Source: Aotearoamyces nothofagi (Eukaryota > Ascomycota > Leotiomycetes > Leotiales > Tympanidaceae). From it: DNA of 64,000 bases. Position numbers and translations under genes: made by a program. The stretch lies in assembly GCA_015345905.1 (NCBI GenBank), contig JADDTR010000007.1:124001-188000 (forward strand), in the 5' to 3' direction. Positions 1-11,698 of this stretch are shown here, piece after piece (position 1 is the first letter of the stretch; each line of letters begins with the position of its first letter). Below the pieces are notes generated by a model. It did no database searches, had not been told where the DNA came from, and saw only the letters and a program-made list of their open reading frames with translations.

Positions 1-639
1 GTGCCCGTGTGCTCTTACATCTCTTTCTAAACAGGCTTTGTGAACAACCTCATCAATGTAATCCGTGGTGACGCCAGGCTTCGCAGCTGCGGCAGCAATA
101 TCCAATACTTCACGCGCAAGTCGACACACCTTCCTCATACCCTCCTGCTGCTTCTTATCTAATATTTCGATCTTGGTTCTTGCACCGTACGCTCGTTCAC
201 TTTTTGGATTCCCATCTTTCCAATAATCGGGATGTGGTATCGACTTGGGAACAGGACGAAAGTCTGAGAGTGGATACACTGGGCGTAATGGCCCGGTGAA
301 AGGGAATGTCGGGAAGGGGTTGAATGTGCCTGTAATTGGATCGCGTTCAGAAACCATTTTGGGGGGGAAGATATTTCGGAATAGGTTACTTTGGCTCTTG
401 TGCAACAGTTTGTGCTGGGTCTAGCTAACAGTCAGCGCAGGCACAAGAGCAGCGGCATTGCTGAAGGACATTTGGGCCAGCAGAGGAGCGCATACCCAAC
501 TTCTCTTGAAACAATCTTGGTCGCAGAAGTAGCTCTCCTTCAGACCGAGCTTGAGGCAGGTCGGGCATTGCAGAGTGCCAGCCTCGTTGGAACAGTCCAC
601 CCCAACACACTTCCTCTTTGCTTGAGGTTCGTCGGCCAT
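1..639 (-). CDS. MAP1: Methionine aminopeptidase 1, 5' part (partial at window edge)
   Basis: Removes the initiator methionine from nascent cytosolic proteins; a ribosome-associated metalloprotease. Exon 1 (639..496) encodes the N-terminal zinc finger, with Cys pairs in [15 protein letters not shown] and YFCDQDC followed by FKRSW. A GTATGC donor at 495 and a CTAG acceptor ending at 421 remove a 75-nt intron in phase 0. Exon 2 (420..19) reads on through [34 protein letters not shown] and [20 protein letters not shown], the conserved start of the catalytic pita-bread domain. A GTAAGA donor at 18 probably starts a second intron that runs off the window. The metal-binding residues lie beyond the edge. 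Transcribed divergently from the kynurenine monooxygenase gene. Confidence 0.9.
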
Positions 640-1007
640 TTTCGGAGAGAATATAGGTATTGGTGAGCTGCGGTGTGTATTCGGTGAGAACTGAAGAACT
701 GGACAAAAGGGCGCGGCGTGCTCTCGAGTATTTAGCTCAGCGCAGGGTGGAGATCGTAAGAGCTTGTATAATAAAAGGCGAGCCTTGCGCGCCCTGGCGT
801 TTTTCGTCCAAACTTTTGAGTGGCTCCGCGAGTGGCTGTCGCCAATTCCGCCTTGTGGCGCGGTGCCTGGGTGCTGAGGCAGAGATATCGGGACGAACGG
901 AGAAGGCTGGGCCCAGCCAAAGTCTTGGTGTCGTCGAACCTCGTCTCGTCTACATCTTCCTTTTTCTTCCTCTCTTATATCATTTTGAGCTATAAGGCTT
1001 TGGGAGT
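640..1007. promoter_or_regulatory. Divergent intergenic region MAP1 / KMO
   Basis: 368 bp between the two start codons, so it must carry both promoters. The stretch just before the KMO start is pyrimidine-rich (about 955-980), as is common before fungal transcription starts. I recognise no defined factor site. Confidence 0.5.
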
Positions 1008-2943
1008 ATGGCAGAAAGACAGAAGACTATTGTTATTGGTGCTGGCCCGGTTGGTGCACTAGCTGCCATCTATGCTGCTCAGCGAGGTGATGACGTCGAA
1101 ATCTACGAGCTGCGAAACGGTATGTTTTTGTTTCGTTGGTCTCAGATAAAACAGGCCAGTTTATTTTCCTTATGTATCTATGTAGCTCCATTATTTCGAC
1201 ATGAAGCAGAAGTCTGCTTAAAAGGTCCATCATATAAGTTGGGCCCCGAGGTCCACGACAAGGTCCGGATCGAACGGGGCCTTTCTTTATCTCATCATGG
1301 CAGCAGCTGGAGACGTAGCAGGGCGGCGAAACCTAGACATCCTGCCTTCACGGCCCCTTTCACTATGGAATATGGCTCCCATAGTGCTGAACATGGCCTG
1401 ACGCTACTTCATACCAGATCTCCGTGATCCCCTTACCACACCCCTCAATTTCACAAAATCTATCAACCTAGCCCTATCAGAACGCGGCATCAACGCAATG
1501 AGAAATACAAACAGGCCCAGCTTAATAGAAAACGTTATGGCCGAGACAATCCCCATGCGGGGGCGGATGATTCACAGCAAAAGCTCCTCGGGCGAGTTAA
1601 CTGAAGCGTCCCAAGACTACGACGTTCGCGGTAGAGTAAGTCTCATTATCCATTATTGCCACACGTCCCTAATTCCTCGCTCGCGCTCATATGTCCTCAG
1701 ACAATCTTCGCTGTTGACCGTGGCAACCTCAACAAGATGCTCCTAGATGAGCTCGAGAAGATGCCAAACGTCAAATTCTTTTTCCTACACAAACTCGTTG
1801 GCATAGATTTCCGCGTCAACCTCGCCTGGTTTCAAGAAATCGGTACCTTGGACGCAGACGGAGACGAGGTCGAGGTCGAATTCGACTTCCTAATCGGTGC
1901 TGACGGTGCACATTCTGCTGCTCGCTACCACCTGATGAAGTTTACCCGCATGGATTATTCCCAGGAGTACATCGATACGCTCTGGTGTGAGTTTAAAATT
2001 GATCCACGGGAGTATTATGATCCAGGCGATCCAAATGGAAAGTTTAGAATCTCGCCAAATCATTTGCACATTTGGCCAGCACGTGAGTATATGTTTATCG
2101 CCATTCCAAGTCTTGTAAGTCACTTTCAGTTACTATTTCCTTTTTCCACTTGTACTTTGCTCATCAACACCCAAGGACGGTTCCTTCACCTGCACGCTCT
2201 TCCTTCCCTCAGCTCACTTCACCACTCTCGAATCCGCCCCCTCCACCCTCCCTGTCTTCTTCGACTCTCATTTCCCGGGCGTAACCTCTCTCATCCCGCC
2301 CGCCACGCTTGTTCGTGCCTTCACAACCAACCCCCACCTCCCCCTCATTAGCATCAAGTGCCAGCCTTACCACTTCGACTCCTCGGCCGTGATTCTCGGC
2401 GACGCCGCCCACGCCATGGTGCCCTTCTACGGCCAGGGCATGAACTCCGGCCTCGAAGACGTCCACGTCCTCTACTCCATCCTGGATAAATACTCCGAAC
2501 CCGACCCCGCATCCACGTCCACCTTCATCGAGCCCGAGCAACGCGCCCTCGCCCTATCCGAGTACTCCCAGACCCGCGCACCAGACGCAGCCGCCATCAA
2601 CGACCTCGCACTCGTGAACTACACCGAGATGCGCGCATCTGTCACGTCACCCATCTACAAGCTGCGCAAATCCCTCGAGGAGGCCCTCTCCGTCTATGTG
2701 CCAAGCCTAGGCTGGGCGACAAAGTATTCCAGAGTCAGTTTCGGCAACGAGAGGTATTCGCACATTCTGCGCCAGAGTGAGCACCAGGGCAAGCTGATTG
2801 TTAGAGGCCTGGTGGGCGTGCTCGTCGCCGTGGCGGCCGGCGTGGCGCCATTGGTGTGGAGACTGCGCAGGGCCGGGGTGGGCAGCTGGGTAAGCAGCTG
2901 GGTAGGTGGCGTGAAGGGGGTGTTCGGGTTGAGGAGTCGCTGA
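1008..2943 (+). CDS. BNA4: Kynurenine 3-monooxygenase
   Basis: FAD- and NADPH-dependent hydroxylation of kynurenine to 3-hydroxykynurenine, in the tryptophan-to-NAD pathway; the family sits in the mitochondrial outer membrane. Exons 1008-1119, 1418-1635, 1701-2114 and 2176-2943 join in phase to give 503 residues, the usual family length. Seen: the dinucleotide-binding [10 protein letters not shown] near residue 10, [10 protein letters not shown], the [10 protein letters not shown] motif near 175, the second FAD motif [20 protein letters not shown] near 320-340, and a C-terminal hydrophobic segment near 456-478 that fits a tail anchor. Intron 1 is long for this genome (298 nt). Converges on the CSC1-like channel gene. 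Confidence 0.93.
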
Positions 2944-3299
2944 AATATACCATATAAGCATAAATTGAGACGCACAGATAGGTAGATTATTACAGGTAGA
3001 CGTCTCATGGTGGATGTTGTTAATCCAAGCTCATGTTAACAAGCAGTGCACCATTGACTCAATAAAATAACGTTGCTTGACAAGTCCAAGCACCATAATA
3101 GGTCGTCAGTCATCACATCAGAATATTTTAATTCTCATCGGCTTGCAGCTTCAATCTTTGCTCCTATGGTATCATGCAATACAACGCTAAAGATCAAACA
3201 GCAAAGAGAAAAAATGTAAAAATATATCGCTAGTGGCGGAAAAGCAACATTCATGTCTCGTCAGTCGTCGCAACCTATGCACACCCACCACTCCCGCCT
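2944..3299. other. Convergent 3' intergenic region
   Basis: 356 bp between the stops of KMO (+) and the CSC1-like gene (-). AT-rich, probably holding both 3' UTRs and poly(A) sites. No ORF or repeat seen. Confidence 0.5.
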
Positions 3300-6200
3300 C
3301 TACAACTGGATAAAATCAACCTCGGAGAAGTCCGGAGGATTCTTTCCATATACAACGCGAACTTTGCTGTCCAAGGCCGTTCCCTTACTACTAATCCAGA
3401 TCCACCCATTACTGAACTCAACCGTCCTCTTGATCTCATCGTCTGCTAGTCCCAGGTCATCTTGCGGTAACCATATACTTGGTCTTCTCGCCCGCAGAGC
3501 CTCATGTTGAAATGCGTGCCTGACCAACGTGTCTCGTTCCTCTGGCGTCAAATCTTCAATTTCGTCATTGTAGCCACCGAATAGCGCATCACCAATCTTC
3601 TTCTGGGCTTCTATGTCTCTATGGCGATGCCTTTTTCTAATAACTGTCCCTGGATCTCCAAAGGTCGTAGCATGCAGGGCACGGCCACCCTTGACAGCCC
3701 ATTTAGCACCTCCATGGAGAGCTTTTCGGGGATCAAGGGTCTTGTAGGTCTTTTTTTCTGGATTTGTAGATGACCTACGAACCTCCTTGAGCTCAAAGTT
3801 TGCTTCTCCCTCGCGAATATTTGCAGAGTGCTGATGTTGCATCTCACCTGGTTCGTCAGATTCGTCAGATTCGTCATCATGGTCAAACCTAGCAGCTTGA
3901 GCACGCTCAAACGCTTCGTCGCGAAGAACAGCATCATCTTCGAGGGTAACAGGCAGATGGTTATACAGCGGTGAGAATGATTGATAAAGCAGATATTGAT
4001 AGAGGACGGTCAAGGCTGCCGCCACGGCCATAATAACAGCGTGGGGAATGCAGGTCGCATTACCATTTTGGTCCCGAACTAGGACAAATAGGCCGATGGT
4101 GCAAAGTTCCATGATATATAGTCCCACGAATGTCTGATTGATAGCTGCGGGGTATACCAAGCCACCAGTGTCCTCAGTGTGCTTGTATACATAGAGCATA
4201 CTATATCGGTTTGCAATCCAAAGTAAGGTAAAGGTGATTATGGCGAAGATCATGATAACAGGGGAAACTACTGAATACACCAGAGTGATGCAAGCGAAGT
4301 TCGTATATGTAGGGAAGTACGAACCCCACTTAACAGTTGGAAGCTTGGTGTTCCGCCTCCATTTCGCCCGTGCTGTATTGTCAAACAACTTCGGCAAGAG
4401 AAACCATTTTATCAGAGTCATGACTTGTAAAAGGTTTCCCGCACTCACAGACAATGCCTGTATAATCATGTACGAAAAGAAATAATTCGCCGCCTTTGGC
4501 AAGTTTGTTGCGAGGATCGAAGGAATCGATGTCAAATCGGTTGCCGCACTACCAAGGGCACTCCATGTAGAATATGCCCCGCTGGCAATCGAGACGACAA
4601 GAAAGACCTGCACAAATAAGAAGAAGAAATAATAGTTTTGGACAGATAATTCGCGGATCCTTCCAGTCTGTGCCCCTTCCATAGTCGCGAGCTTGTAAAA
4701 TATCTTTGGGACAAGCATGAGAAGTAATGACAGAGCAATCGCAGGCAGCACTCCACCTATTGCCTTGAGAAAAGCTTCATTTTTTTGGAGGAAATGCAGA
4801 AACGGATATTGGTTTATCAAAGCCGGGATGTTGCTAAGAAGTGCTGTCGCAGTGACGGGAATGGCCCAAAGGATAACCATCGCCGTAACAATGATGAGGA
4901 CAAGCGCGGTCCGAAGCCAAGATTCCCACCACTTCACTGCCATGTTACCCCATAGCACGTCGGTCGGCGAGATCTCGACTATTCTTGGTGCCATGTGCCT
5001 AGGAATATGGTGACTGACCGATTGACTAGCCATGTGGGCAGCAACCTGGTGATTGAACTGTATGAACGCGGAATTCATCAACGGAAACACCTCGGGGTGC
5101 TTCTGATCGATCTCGATCTCACAATTGAGACGAGCCAGTTCTTTTCGATACCAATATATGCTGTCTACTTTCTTGTTGACAAGTGGCAGCGTAGGGAGAA
5201 GGGGTATGCCGAATCGTGAAAGTCGGTGGGTAGGTCGGTCCGATTTCTTGATATACCTTTCCCAACGAGCATCCCCTGGAACGTCTTCTTCATGTTCTTC
5301 ATTGATATATTTTGGATATTCATATGGTGGCTTCTCTTCCTCGCCACCAAGGCCCGGAATTTTTTTGATGAGCTTCCTAATACTATCCATAGTTGATTGT
5401 GGGACGCTTTTCTTGAAAGGGAATTCGGCTAGTTCATATCCATGCGGTTTCGGAGAAGGAAATCCATAATTTGGGCCAAGCCAAAACTTATACCAACGAT
5501 TATTCGGCATATCCTCTTCCACGATAGGATCCGTAAAGCCAGAAGTGGCATGTTGAAGAGATGTGTTTGATGTATCCCGATTATGGCCAAAGTGGCTATC
5601 ATCGGGGGATGGGGATGGTATCGTTTCGGACTGAACAAGACGTGGCCCGTAGTTGGCAGGCGTTGCCTGATCAGGATTCCTGATACTCCTTCCATCATCC
5701 TCATCAAGTGGATTAACATGAACGCTTTTAGATGGGGGCGTTGGCGGTACATCGACAAACCCATTAGTCGTCTCCAATGTACCATCAAAGCCCCTGCCAA
5801 CGCCACGCGCCCCACCAACAACTGTCCCTCCGGCCTTAACAAACTGGTTGCCCACCGCATCGAATCCACGGCCAAGACCGTGTCCAAGAGCCGACAATCC
5901 TCCGCCTATAACCGGCACTTTATTGAAAATCCCCCGCTCTGGACTTCTCTGATCCGGTACTTGTTCGTTTCGTTCACTGGCATCTTCATCTTGGACTGCC
6001 TCTTCCACGGTATGGTGCACTTGATGAGGATCTCCCGCACTCGTACCTTCACCGTGGGCCTGTCGATTCGCCTCGGCATCGGCGAGCTTGGTCTTAATTT
6101 CTAGTTCCTCCTTTGAGAGCTTTTTGCCAGCCTTCGTGCGTCTGGCCTGCTTCTCTGCCTTCTCTGTTTCCTTAATCTGTGCCTTTTTACACTCCCTGAT

Positions 6201-7108
6201 GAGTTCTGTTTCGGCCGCCTCCAGCTCTTTCACAACCTTCTCTCGGTCTTTTATCTTCTCGAGAAGCGGGCTACAATCTCTATTGATCCAGATATTGCGA
6301 ATACCGCCCGGAAAGACATCGTAGAGACCTGTTAGAGCATCTACTGTGAGCCATTTTGCAGGTATGGCGCTAACGAGAACTGTGGTAGCTGAGGCCCGCA
6401 GGCGATGTTCTGCAGACGTGAGATAGTCTTGTCTCACCCGGACATATACTCGCAGCTCTGCAAAGAAAACGTAGCACACCCAAACGATCACCAAGATGGC
6501 TAGAACGAGATGGGCCCAATATCGTCTGGTATGGTATGGCGAAACGTTTCCCCACGCCAGCGTATCCAGGCCCGTCACATTAAACGTTTGATTGTAGCCT
6601 TCGTACATCATTACCCTGTTTCCTTTTCCACCAAGGTAGTTGATAGGAAGGAGGATTGGCAATATGATGCATGCAAGCGGTACAAAGATTATAAGGAGGG
6701 TCTGAAGGTATCGAAGGAAGAAGAACGCATCAAGGCCACACTTGCTGATAACTTCCCGATTGGAGTATTTGAATATAGATACCATCCATCCAAATGGACT
6801 TCGCGGAGGCGGTTGGGTTCTCTGTCGTTCTGGGACAAGGTAGGTCTTCGGTATACTACCAAAATTGTGTTAGAGATGTTTCCACAGAAGCAGCCGGCTA
6901 CATGGCCAGGGTAGACTCACAAGATCCGCACCAGTTTATTCTTGAGCACAATAAATACGCCGATCTGGATGCCAGACGCAATAATACCTGTGCCGATGGC
7001 AGTCAAGAGGGCAATCCAGCTAATGCCAGTGGAGGTTTGTGCAGAGCCCAAGGTACTTGACGACGTAGACGAAGCTGCTTGTGCAGCAGACGTCGTCGTC
7101 GTCGACAT
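3300..7108 (-). CDS. CSC1/OSCA/TMEM63-type osmosensitive cation channel (Rsn1/Phm7 family)
   Basis: Multi-pass membrane protein of the calcium-permeable stress-gated channel family. Two exons, 7108..6921 and 6855..3300, join in phase (donor GTGAGT, acceptor TAG) to give 1247 residues. The N-terminus is Ser/Thr-rich, then the first membrane helix (ISWIALLTAIGTGIIASGIQ) and the conserved KLVRIFIPKTYLVPERQ. A cytosolic domain follows, then a block of about seven hydrophobic segments (roughly residues 700-1020) and a C-terminal Phm7_ext-like region with RRPSIWLPQDDLGLADDEI. The cytosolic loop carries a charged coiled-coil-like stretch and a Gly-rich insert (GGLSALGHGLGRGFDAVGNQ), making it longer than yeast Csc1 (782 aa). 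Confidence 0.92.
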
Positions 7109-9100
7109 GGTGAAGGAGTGTCTAGTGCCTGGTGCAAAAGGCGTGAAGGCACGCAGAGCAGCAGGGCAGCAGGGCAGCAGGGCAGCAGAGCAGAAAGGAC
7201 CGGCTGCGTGTTGGGCTGCAAATAGCCAAGGAGCAGAGGCACGGCAGCTTCTTAAATCCCCAGAGTCATGGTTGGCGGTGGCAGCGAGGGCGATGGAGGC
7301 ACTGAATCAAACAAGTGAATCAATCAAGCAAGTGAATCTGCATTCAGGGCAGAAGAAGGGAAGGCACAGCTAAAAAAGAGTCGCGACGCTGGGGCCAAGC
7401 TGGCCCAGCAAGCAGCAAGCAGCAAGCAGCGGGGGGTCACCCAAAACACAGCGACACGGCCGGTCATTGGCGCGTTGGTGCGCGGAGCATCATGATACAG
7501 CTGCAGGGGCTAAATCAAGGCCAGATCAAGGCCAACGGGGCCAACAAGGCCAACGGGGACCCCAAGCGAGTTTCGTCAGGGGCCAGAGGCACCATGACAT
7601 CAGAGGCTGATTGGGCGCGAGACGCTGCGACACAACACAACACAGCGCAACGCAACGCAACGCAACAGCTGCAGCTCCGGCGTCTGGCGGCCTCGCGCTT
7701 AACCTCCCTCTCTCTGTTTCAAGACGGGCGTCTTGGTTCAGGGTGCCGGCGCTTCGCTGGCTACATGGCAGATGTCCTGCGCTTACGCACGTCTATAATT
7801 AGGGGCCCGGTCGTGCTCGGCGCGTGGGAGACGGCGGGCTGAGGACAGAAGACGGAAGGACAGAGGACGGGGACCCAGAACGGAGGAAGTCAGGCACAGC
7901 ACAGTCATGTGCGCAGGAGGGAGCAGACCGGAGAAAAGGCTCAGGGTTGATCTGCACCGCCCGCTACGCGAGTCTTGGGGATCTGCAGGAATTCGGGAAG
8001 CTGGGGCGATGGAATGCCATTACTCCTGCAGCCGATGCCGTCATTGTCGCCCTTCCGCTCTGAGCTTCTCTGCTCTGGTGCTTCTGGCAGGTTGCCGGTA
8101 TTGTATGCAAAAGGCAATGCGCGTCAGTCGAAAATTATGAAATCATGCCCTACGATTTACTGTACTTTTGTTTTTTTAAGGTTAAAAATAAGGGATTGTA
8201 CCTAGTCTCCATACTCCAGATAACCTTGATTCTGTAAAGGTAACTGCAATGGATCAACGATTGCAGAATTGGCAGCAGCACTACCGATACGATACCCACG
8301 TTCTAAACTGCTAATCTATATAACATACTCTCTCCTAAATAAATTAAGATTATCATGCTATCATTTTATTATTTTGATATCCAGTAAAAGACAAAATATT
8401 TATTTATTATGTTACGTTGATCTTTCATTTATTACCAGGTATATATTTTATTAGCAGTACTAACAACGCAATACAGTACACCCCTACAGTACACCCCTAC
8501 AGTCCACCTTAATACTCATAGAAGTTAGAACAGTGGTTCCTACAACAAAGTGTATCTACAAGAGTCATGTTGCAATAAAACATATTTTGTTACGTCGACC
8601 GTCAACTAAGCTCTTGCTGTCCGGGATTTTTGCCGAGGTTCTATATTTTGCTACTGTTTTAAAACTCTGGAGCAATATTTTATATTCCATAAAATTGCAG
8701 GGTCTCCAATAAAATATAATGGAATCTGATCTGTATAGCACAGGAAGGCTCTCTAGCTCCTGTACACAGAATCGGAGATTCTAGAATGACGGGATATTGG
8801 AAGTATCGCTGATATTTTACATGTCTTCCGATCAGACACCGGTAATTGCGATCTGTCTATTTTGTACTATTTTTGTAGAGGTTCAAAACGACCAAATAGA
8901 GGGCAGAGGTTTATTACAAGCTCAGCTTCTACATATGCTCTATCGTGTACTCGCTACACGACGAAAGAAAACACCCAAATCAGGTTCAGCTAAGCGGCAG
9001 AATTAGGCGGTAAGAAAACTTATTTCGTGAATGCCGCTTTTTTTGCTGCGGCGTGAAATTTCCAACGAAGCTCTCTCACCAACACGAAAAATCCAATACA
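7109..9100. other. Intergenic region, divergent CSC1-like / NOC2; repeats and an AT-rich block
   Basis: 1,992 bp with no supported gene. 7161-7190 has 8-bp GGGCAGCA repeats; 7409-7430 has AAGCAGC repeats; 7631-7667 has CACAA/CGCAA pentamers; 8472-8504 holds a 13-bp unit (TACAGTACACCCC) about 2.5 times. Roughly 8150-8990 is clearly more AT-rich than its surroundings. The NOC2 promoter should lie in the last few hundred bases. Confidence 0.5.
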
Positions 9101-11389
9101 ATGGCGAAGAGTACCAAAAAATCCACTCGTAAATTTGAGAAGAATCATCTCAAGGATACGATTGAGAGACGAAAGGCAGGCGCGAAGATCAAGCAACGCC
9201 AGCAAGTGAAGGATAAGCGCCAGGCACGAAATGCGAAGGATGCCGAATTTCTGAAAGGAAAGGCTGAGGATGGAACGGAGGCGCCGAAGCAAAATAGTGC
9301 TGTCAAAGAGGATGCGTTTGGAAAGATGAGCGTTGATGATTTCTTCCAGGGTGGTTTCGATATTCCGGAAAAGCTTGCGAAGAAAACGTCCAAGAAGTCA
9401 GGATCAGAGAAGCTGGGAAAGAGAAAGCGAACCCAGCCAGAAGATGATGATGCCGACGAGGATGGAAGTGATTCAGAGGCATCATATGAGGAAGCGCCAG
9501 TCCTGAGCGATAGTGAAGATGGCTCAGAGGAGGAGGGGGATATGGGGATGAGCAAAGAGGCAATGGAAGCTTTGGCAGAGAAGGATCCCGAGTTCTACAA
9601 ATACTTGAAAGAGAACGACCCAGAAGCTCTAGATTTCGACGAGGATGCCGACCTTGCAGAAGTAGATGACTTGAGCGAAGAGGAAGAGAAACCAAAAAAG
9701 AAGAGGAAGAAGAGCAAGAAGGCTGAAATAGAAGAGGAGCCGGAAGAGGACTCGGCAGATGAGCAGAGCGATGAAACCGAAGTAACAAAAGCTATGGTAG
9801 CGAAGTGGAAGAAGGCCATGTTGGAGCAAAACTCTCTTCGCGCTATGCGACAAGTGGTATTAGCTTTCAGAGCTGCTGCCCATGTCAACGAGGATGAAGG
9901 AAAGGAGTACAAATACACGATTTCTAGCCCTGATGTCTACCATGAGCTGCTGGTTATCACATTACAACAGGTCCCAGAAGTATTGGCACACCACCTTCCA
10001 GTGAAAGAGTCGGCAGCTGGAAAGGTCAGAGTCAGCACAGACTCGAAGAAGTTCAAGACTCTCACACCACTGTTGAAATCACATACATCCTCGGTACAAC
10101 ACCTCCTCACGACTCTATCGGATGAGTCTACGCTTAAGCTCACGCTTTCCTCAATCACACCTCTTCTACCATATCTTTTACCATTCAAGAAGGTGCTCAA
10201 GACTGTCGTCAAGACTGTCGTTGATATCTGGTCCGACTCCTCCAGCAGCGAAGCCACCCGTATCACTGCCTTCCTGGTCATCCGCAGACTGGCCGTAATT
10301 GGCGACGCTGGCCTCCGCGAGGCCGTCCTCAAGACCGTATACCAAGGTCTCGTCAAAGGCAGTCGGAACACGACAATGCACACGATCCAAGGGATCAACC
10401 TGATGAAGAACTCGGCTGCAGAGCTCTGGGGTATCGACCAAGGCATTGGATACACAACGGGCTTCACCTTCATCCGACAACTGGCTATCCATCTACGCAG
10501 CAGCATTACGAACAACTCGAAAGAATCTTACAAAACAGTCTACAACTGGCAATACGTTCATTCTCTCGATTTCTGGTCCTGCGTCCTTGCCGAGCACTGC
10601 AGCCCCTTAAAGGAGGCACAAGCCGGCAAAGAATCCCAACTGCGCGCCCTCATCTACCCAACCGTTCAAGTAACGCTCGGCGCCATGCGTCTCATCCCCA
10701 CCTCGACCTACTTCCCCCTCCGCTTCCACCTCATACGTTCTCTCCTGCGACTCTCCCGCGCCACAGGCAGCTATATCCCACTTGCACCGGCGCTCCTCGA
10801 AGTGCTCAGCTCAGCCGAGATGAAGAAGCCGCCCAAGCCAAGCACACTCAAGAGTCTCGATTTCAGGACGAACTACAAAGCGCAGAAATCCTACCTCCGC
10901 ACCCGCATCTACCAAGACGGGGTCGGCGAGCAGGTCGCCGAGCTACTGTCCGAATTCTTCCTTCTCTGGTGCACCAGCATCGCGCTCCCCGAGCTCGCAC
11001 TGCCGGTCATCGTGATGCTGAAGCGCTGGCTCAAAGACGCGGGCAACAAGACCAGCGGGAACAAGAACAGCAAGGTCAACTCGGGCCTGGCCATCGTGGT
11101 GCAGAAGCTCGAGGCGAACGCCAAGTGGATCGAGGAGAAGCGTGCCAAGGTCGACTTTGCGCCCAATAACAGGGCCGGTGTCGAGGGCTTCTTGAAGGGC
11201 TTCGAGTGGGAGAAGACGCCGCTGGGTGCCTTTGTTGTCGGGCAGCGGAAGCAGAGAGAGGAGAAGGAGAAGCTGGTCGAGGCCGGCAGGCGCGACGAGG
11301 AGAGGAAGAGACAGCTGGAGCGGGAGAAGGGAAAGCAGGACGTGGAGATGGAGGATGTGGAGGAGAGTGACGAGAGCGACGACGAGTGA
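9101..11389 (+). CDS. NOC2: Nucleolar complex protein 2 (ribosome biogenesis)
   Basis: 60S ribosome assembly factor that works with Noc1 and Noc3 in moving pre-60S particles from nucleolus to nucleoplasm. Single exon, 762 residues. I chose the ATG at 9101 (MAKSTKKSTRKFEKNHLKDT), the conserved family start; an in-frame ATG at 9053 adds 16 unlike residues. The N-terminal third is basic, then has acidic Asp/Glu/Ser tracts and KKKRKKSKK nuclear-localisation signals. The Noc2 domain covers about residues 270-690 and shows YNWQYVHSLDFWSCVLAEHC and ATGSYIPLAPALLEVL. The tail is charged, ending in acidic DEESD-like repeats. Confidence 0.95.
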   Translation: MAKSTKKSTRKFEKNHLKDTIERRKAGAKIKQRQQVKDKRQARNAKDAEFLKGKAEDGTEAPKQNSAVKEDAFGKMSVDDFFQGGFDIPEKLAKKTSKKSGSEKLGKRKRTQPEDDDADEDGSDSEASYEEAPVLSDSEDGSEEEGDMGMSKEAMEALAEKDPEFYKYLKENDPEALDFDEDADLAEVDDLSEEEEKPKKKRKKSKKAEIEEEPEEDSADEQSDETEVTKAMVAKWKKAMLEQNSLRAMRQVVLAFRAAAHVNEDEGKEYKYTISSPDVYHELLVITLQQVPEVLAHHLPVKESAAGKVRVSTDSKKFKTLTPLLKSHTSSVQHLLTTLSDESTLKLTLSSITPLLPYLLPFKKVLKTVVKTVVDIWSDSSSSEATRITAFLVIRRLAVIGDAGLREAVLKTVYQGLVKGSRNTTMHTIQGINLMKNSAAELWGIDQGIGYTTGFTFIRQLAIHLRSSITNNSKESYKTVYNWQYVHSLDFWSCVLAEHCSPLKEAQAGKESQLRALIYPTVQVTLGAMRLIPTSTYFPLRFHLIRSLLRLSRATGSYIPLAPALLEVLSSAEMKKPPKPSTLKSLDFRTNYKAQKSYLRTRIYQDGVGEQVAELLSEFFLLWCTSIALPELALPVIVMLKRWLKDAGNKTSGNKNSKVNSGLAIVVQKLEANAKWIEEKRAKVDFAPNNRAGVEGFLKGFEWEKTPLGAFVVGQRKQREEKEKLVEAGRRDEERKRQLEREKGKQDVEMEDVEESDESDDE

Positions 11390-11698
11390 TCCTTGTCTCG
11401 TCTCGACTCATCTCGTCTCCCAGGGAGGTGAAATCCCTGCTACTTAGAACAAGGCAATGGGCTTCTGTGGCTAGACGGAGTTCGGTGGGTATCCTGGAAG
11501 TTTATTGTAGTGTCTGATTCGTCGAGGGACATTCATGTCCGGCCACCGATGGGATGCACGTTCCAGACGGCTCGACGTCCAAGCGCTTCATGCAAAGGCT
11601 GAAGCACAGCAGCTGTCATGTAACATGACGCTCTATATCATTAAATGGTGTCAATCTATTGGTTTCTTGAGGTCCTTTCAAATTTCTCTTCACGTTTG
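11390..11698. other. Convergent 3' intergenic region
   Basis: 309 bp between the stops of NOC2 (+) and the oxygenase (-). No ORF or repeat seen apart from a short GTCTCGTCTCGACTCATCTC stretch at about 11394-11415. Confidence 0.4.

Noticed and set aside
9053-9100. Upstream in-frame ATG extending NOC2 by 16 residues
   Set aside because: The conserved family start is MAKSTKKSTRKFEKN at 9101; the extra residues look like leader sequence.
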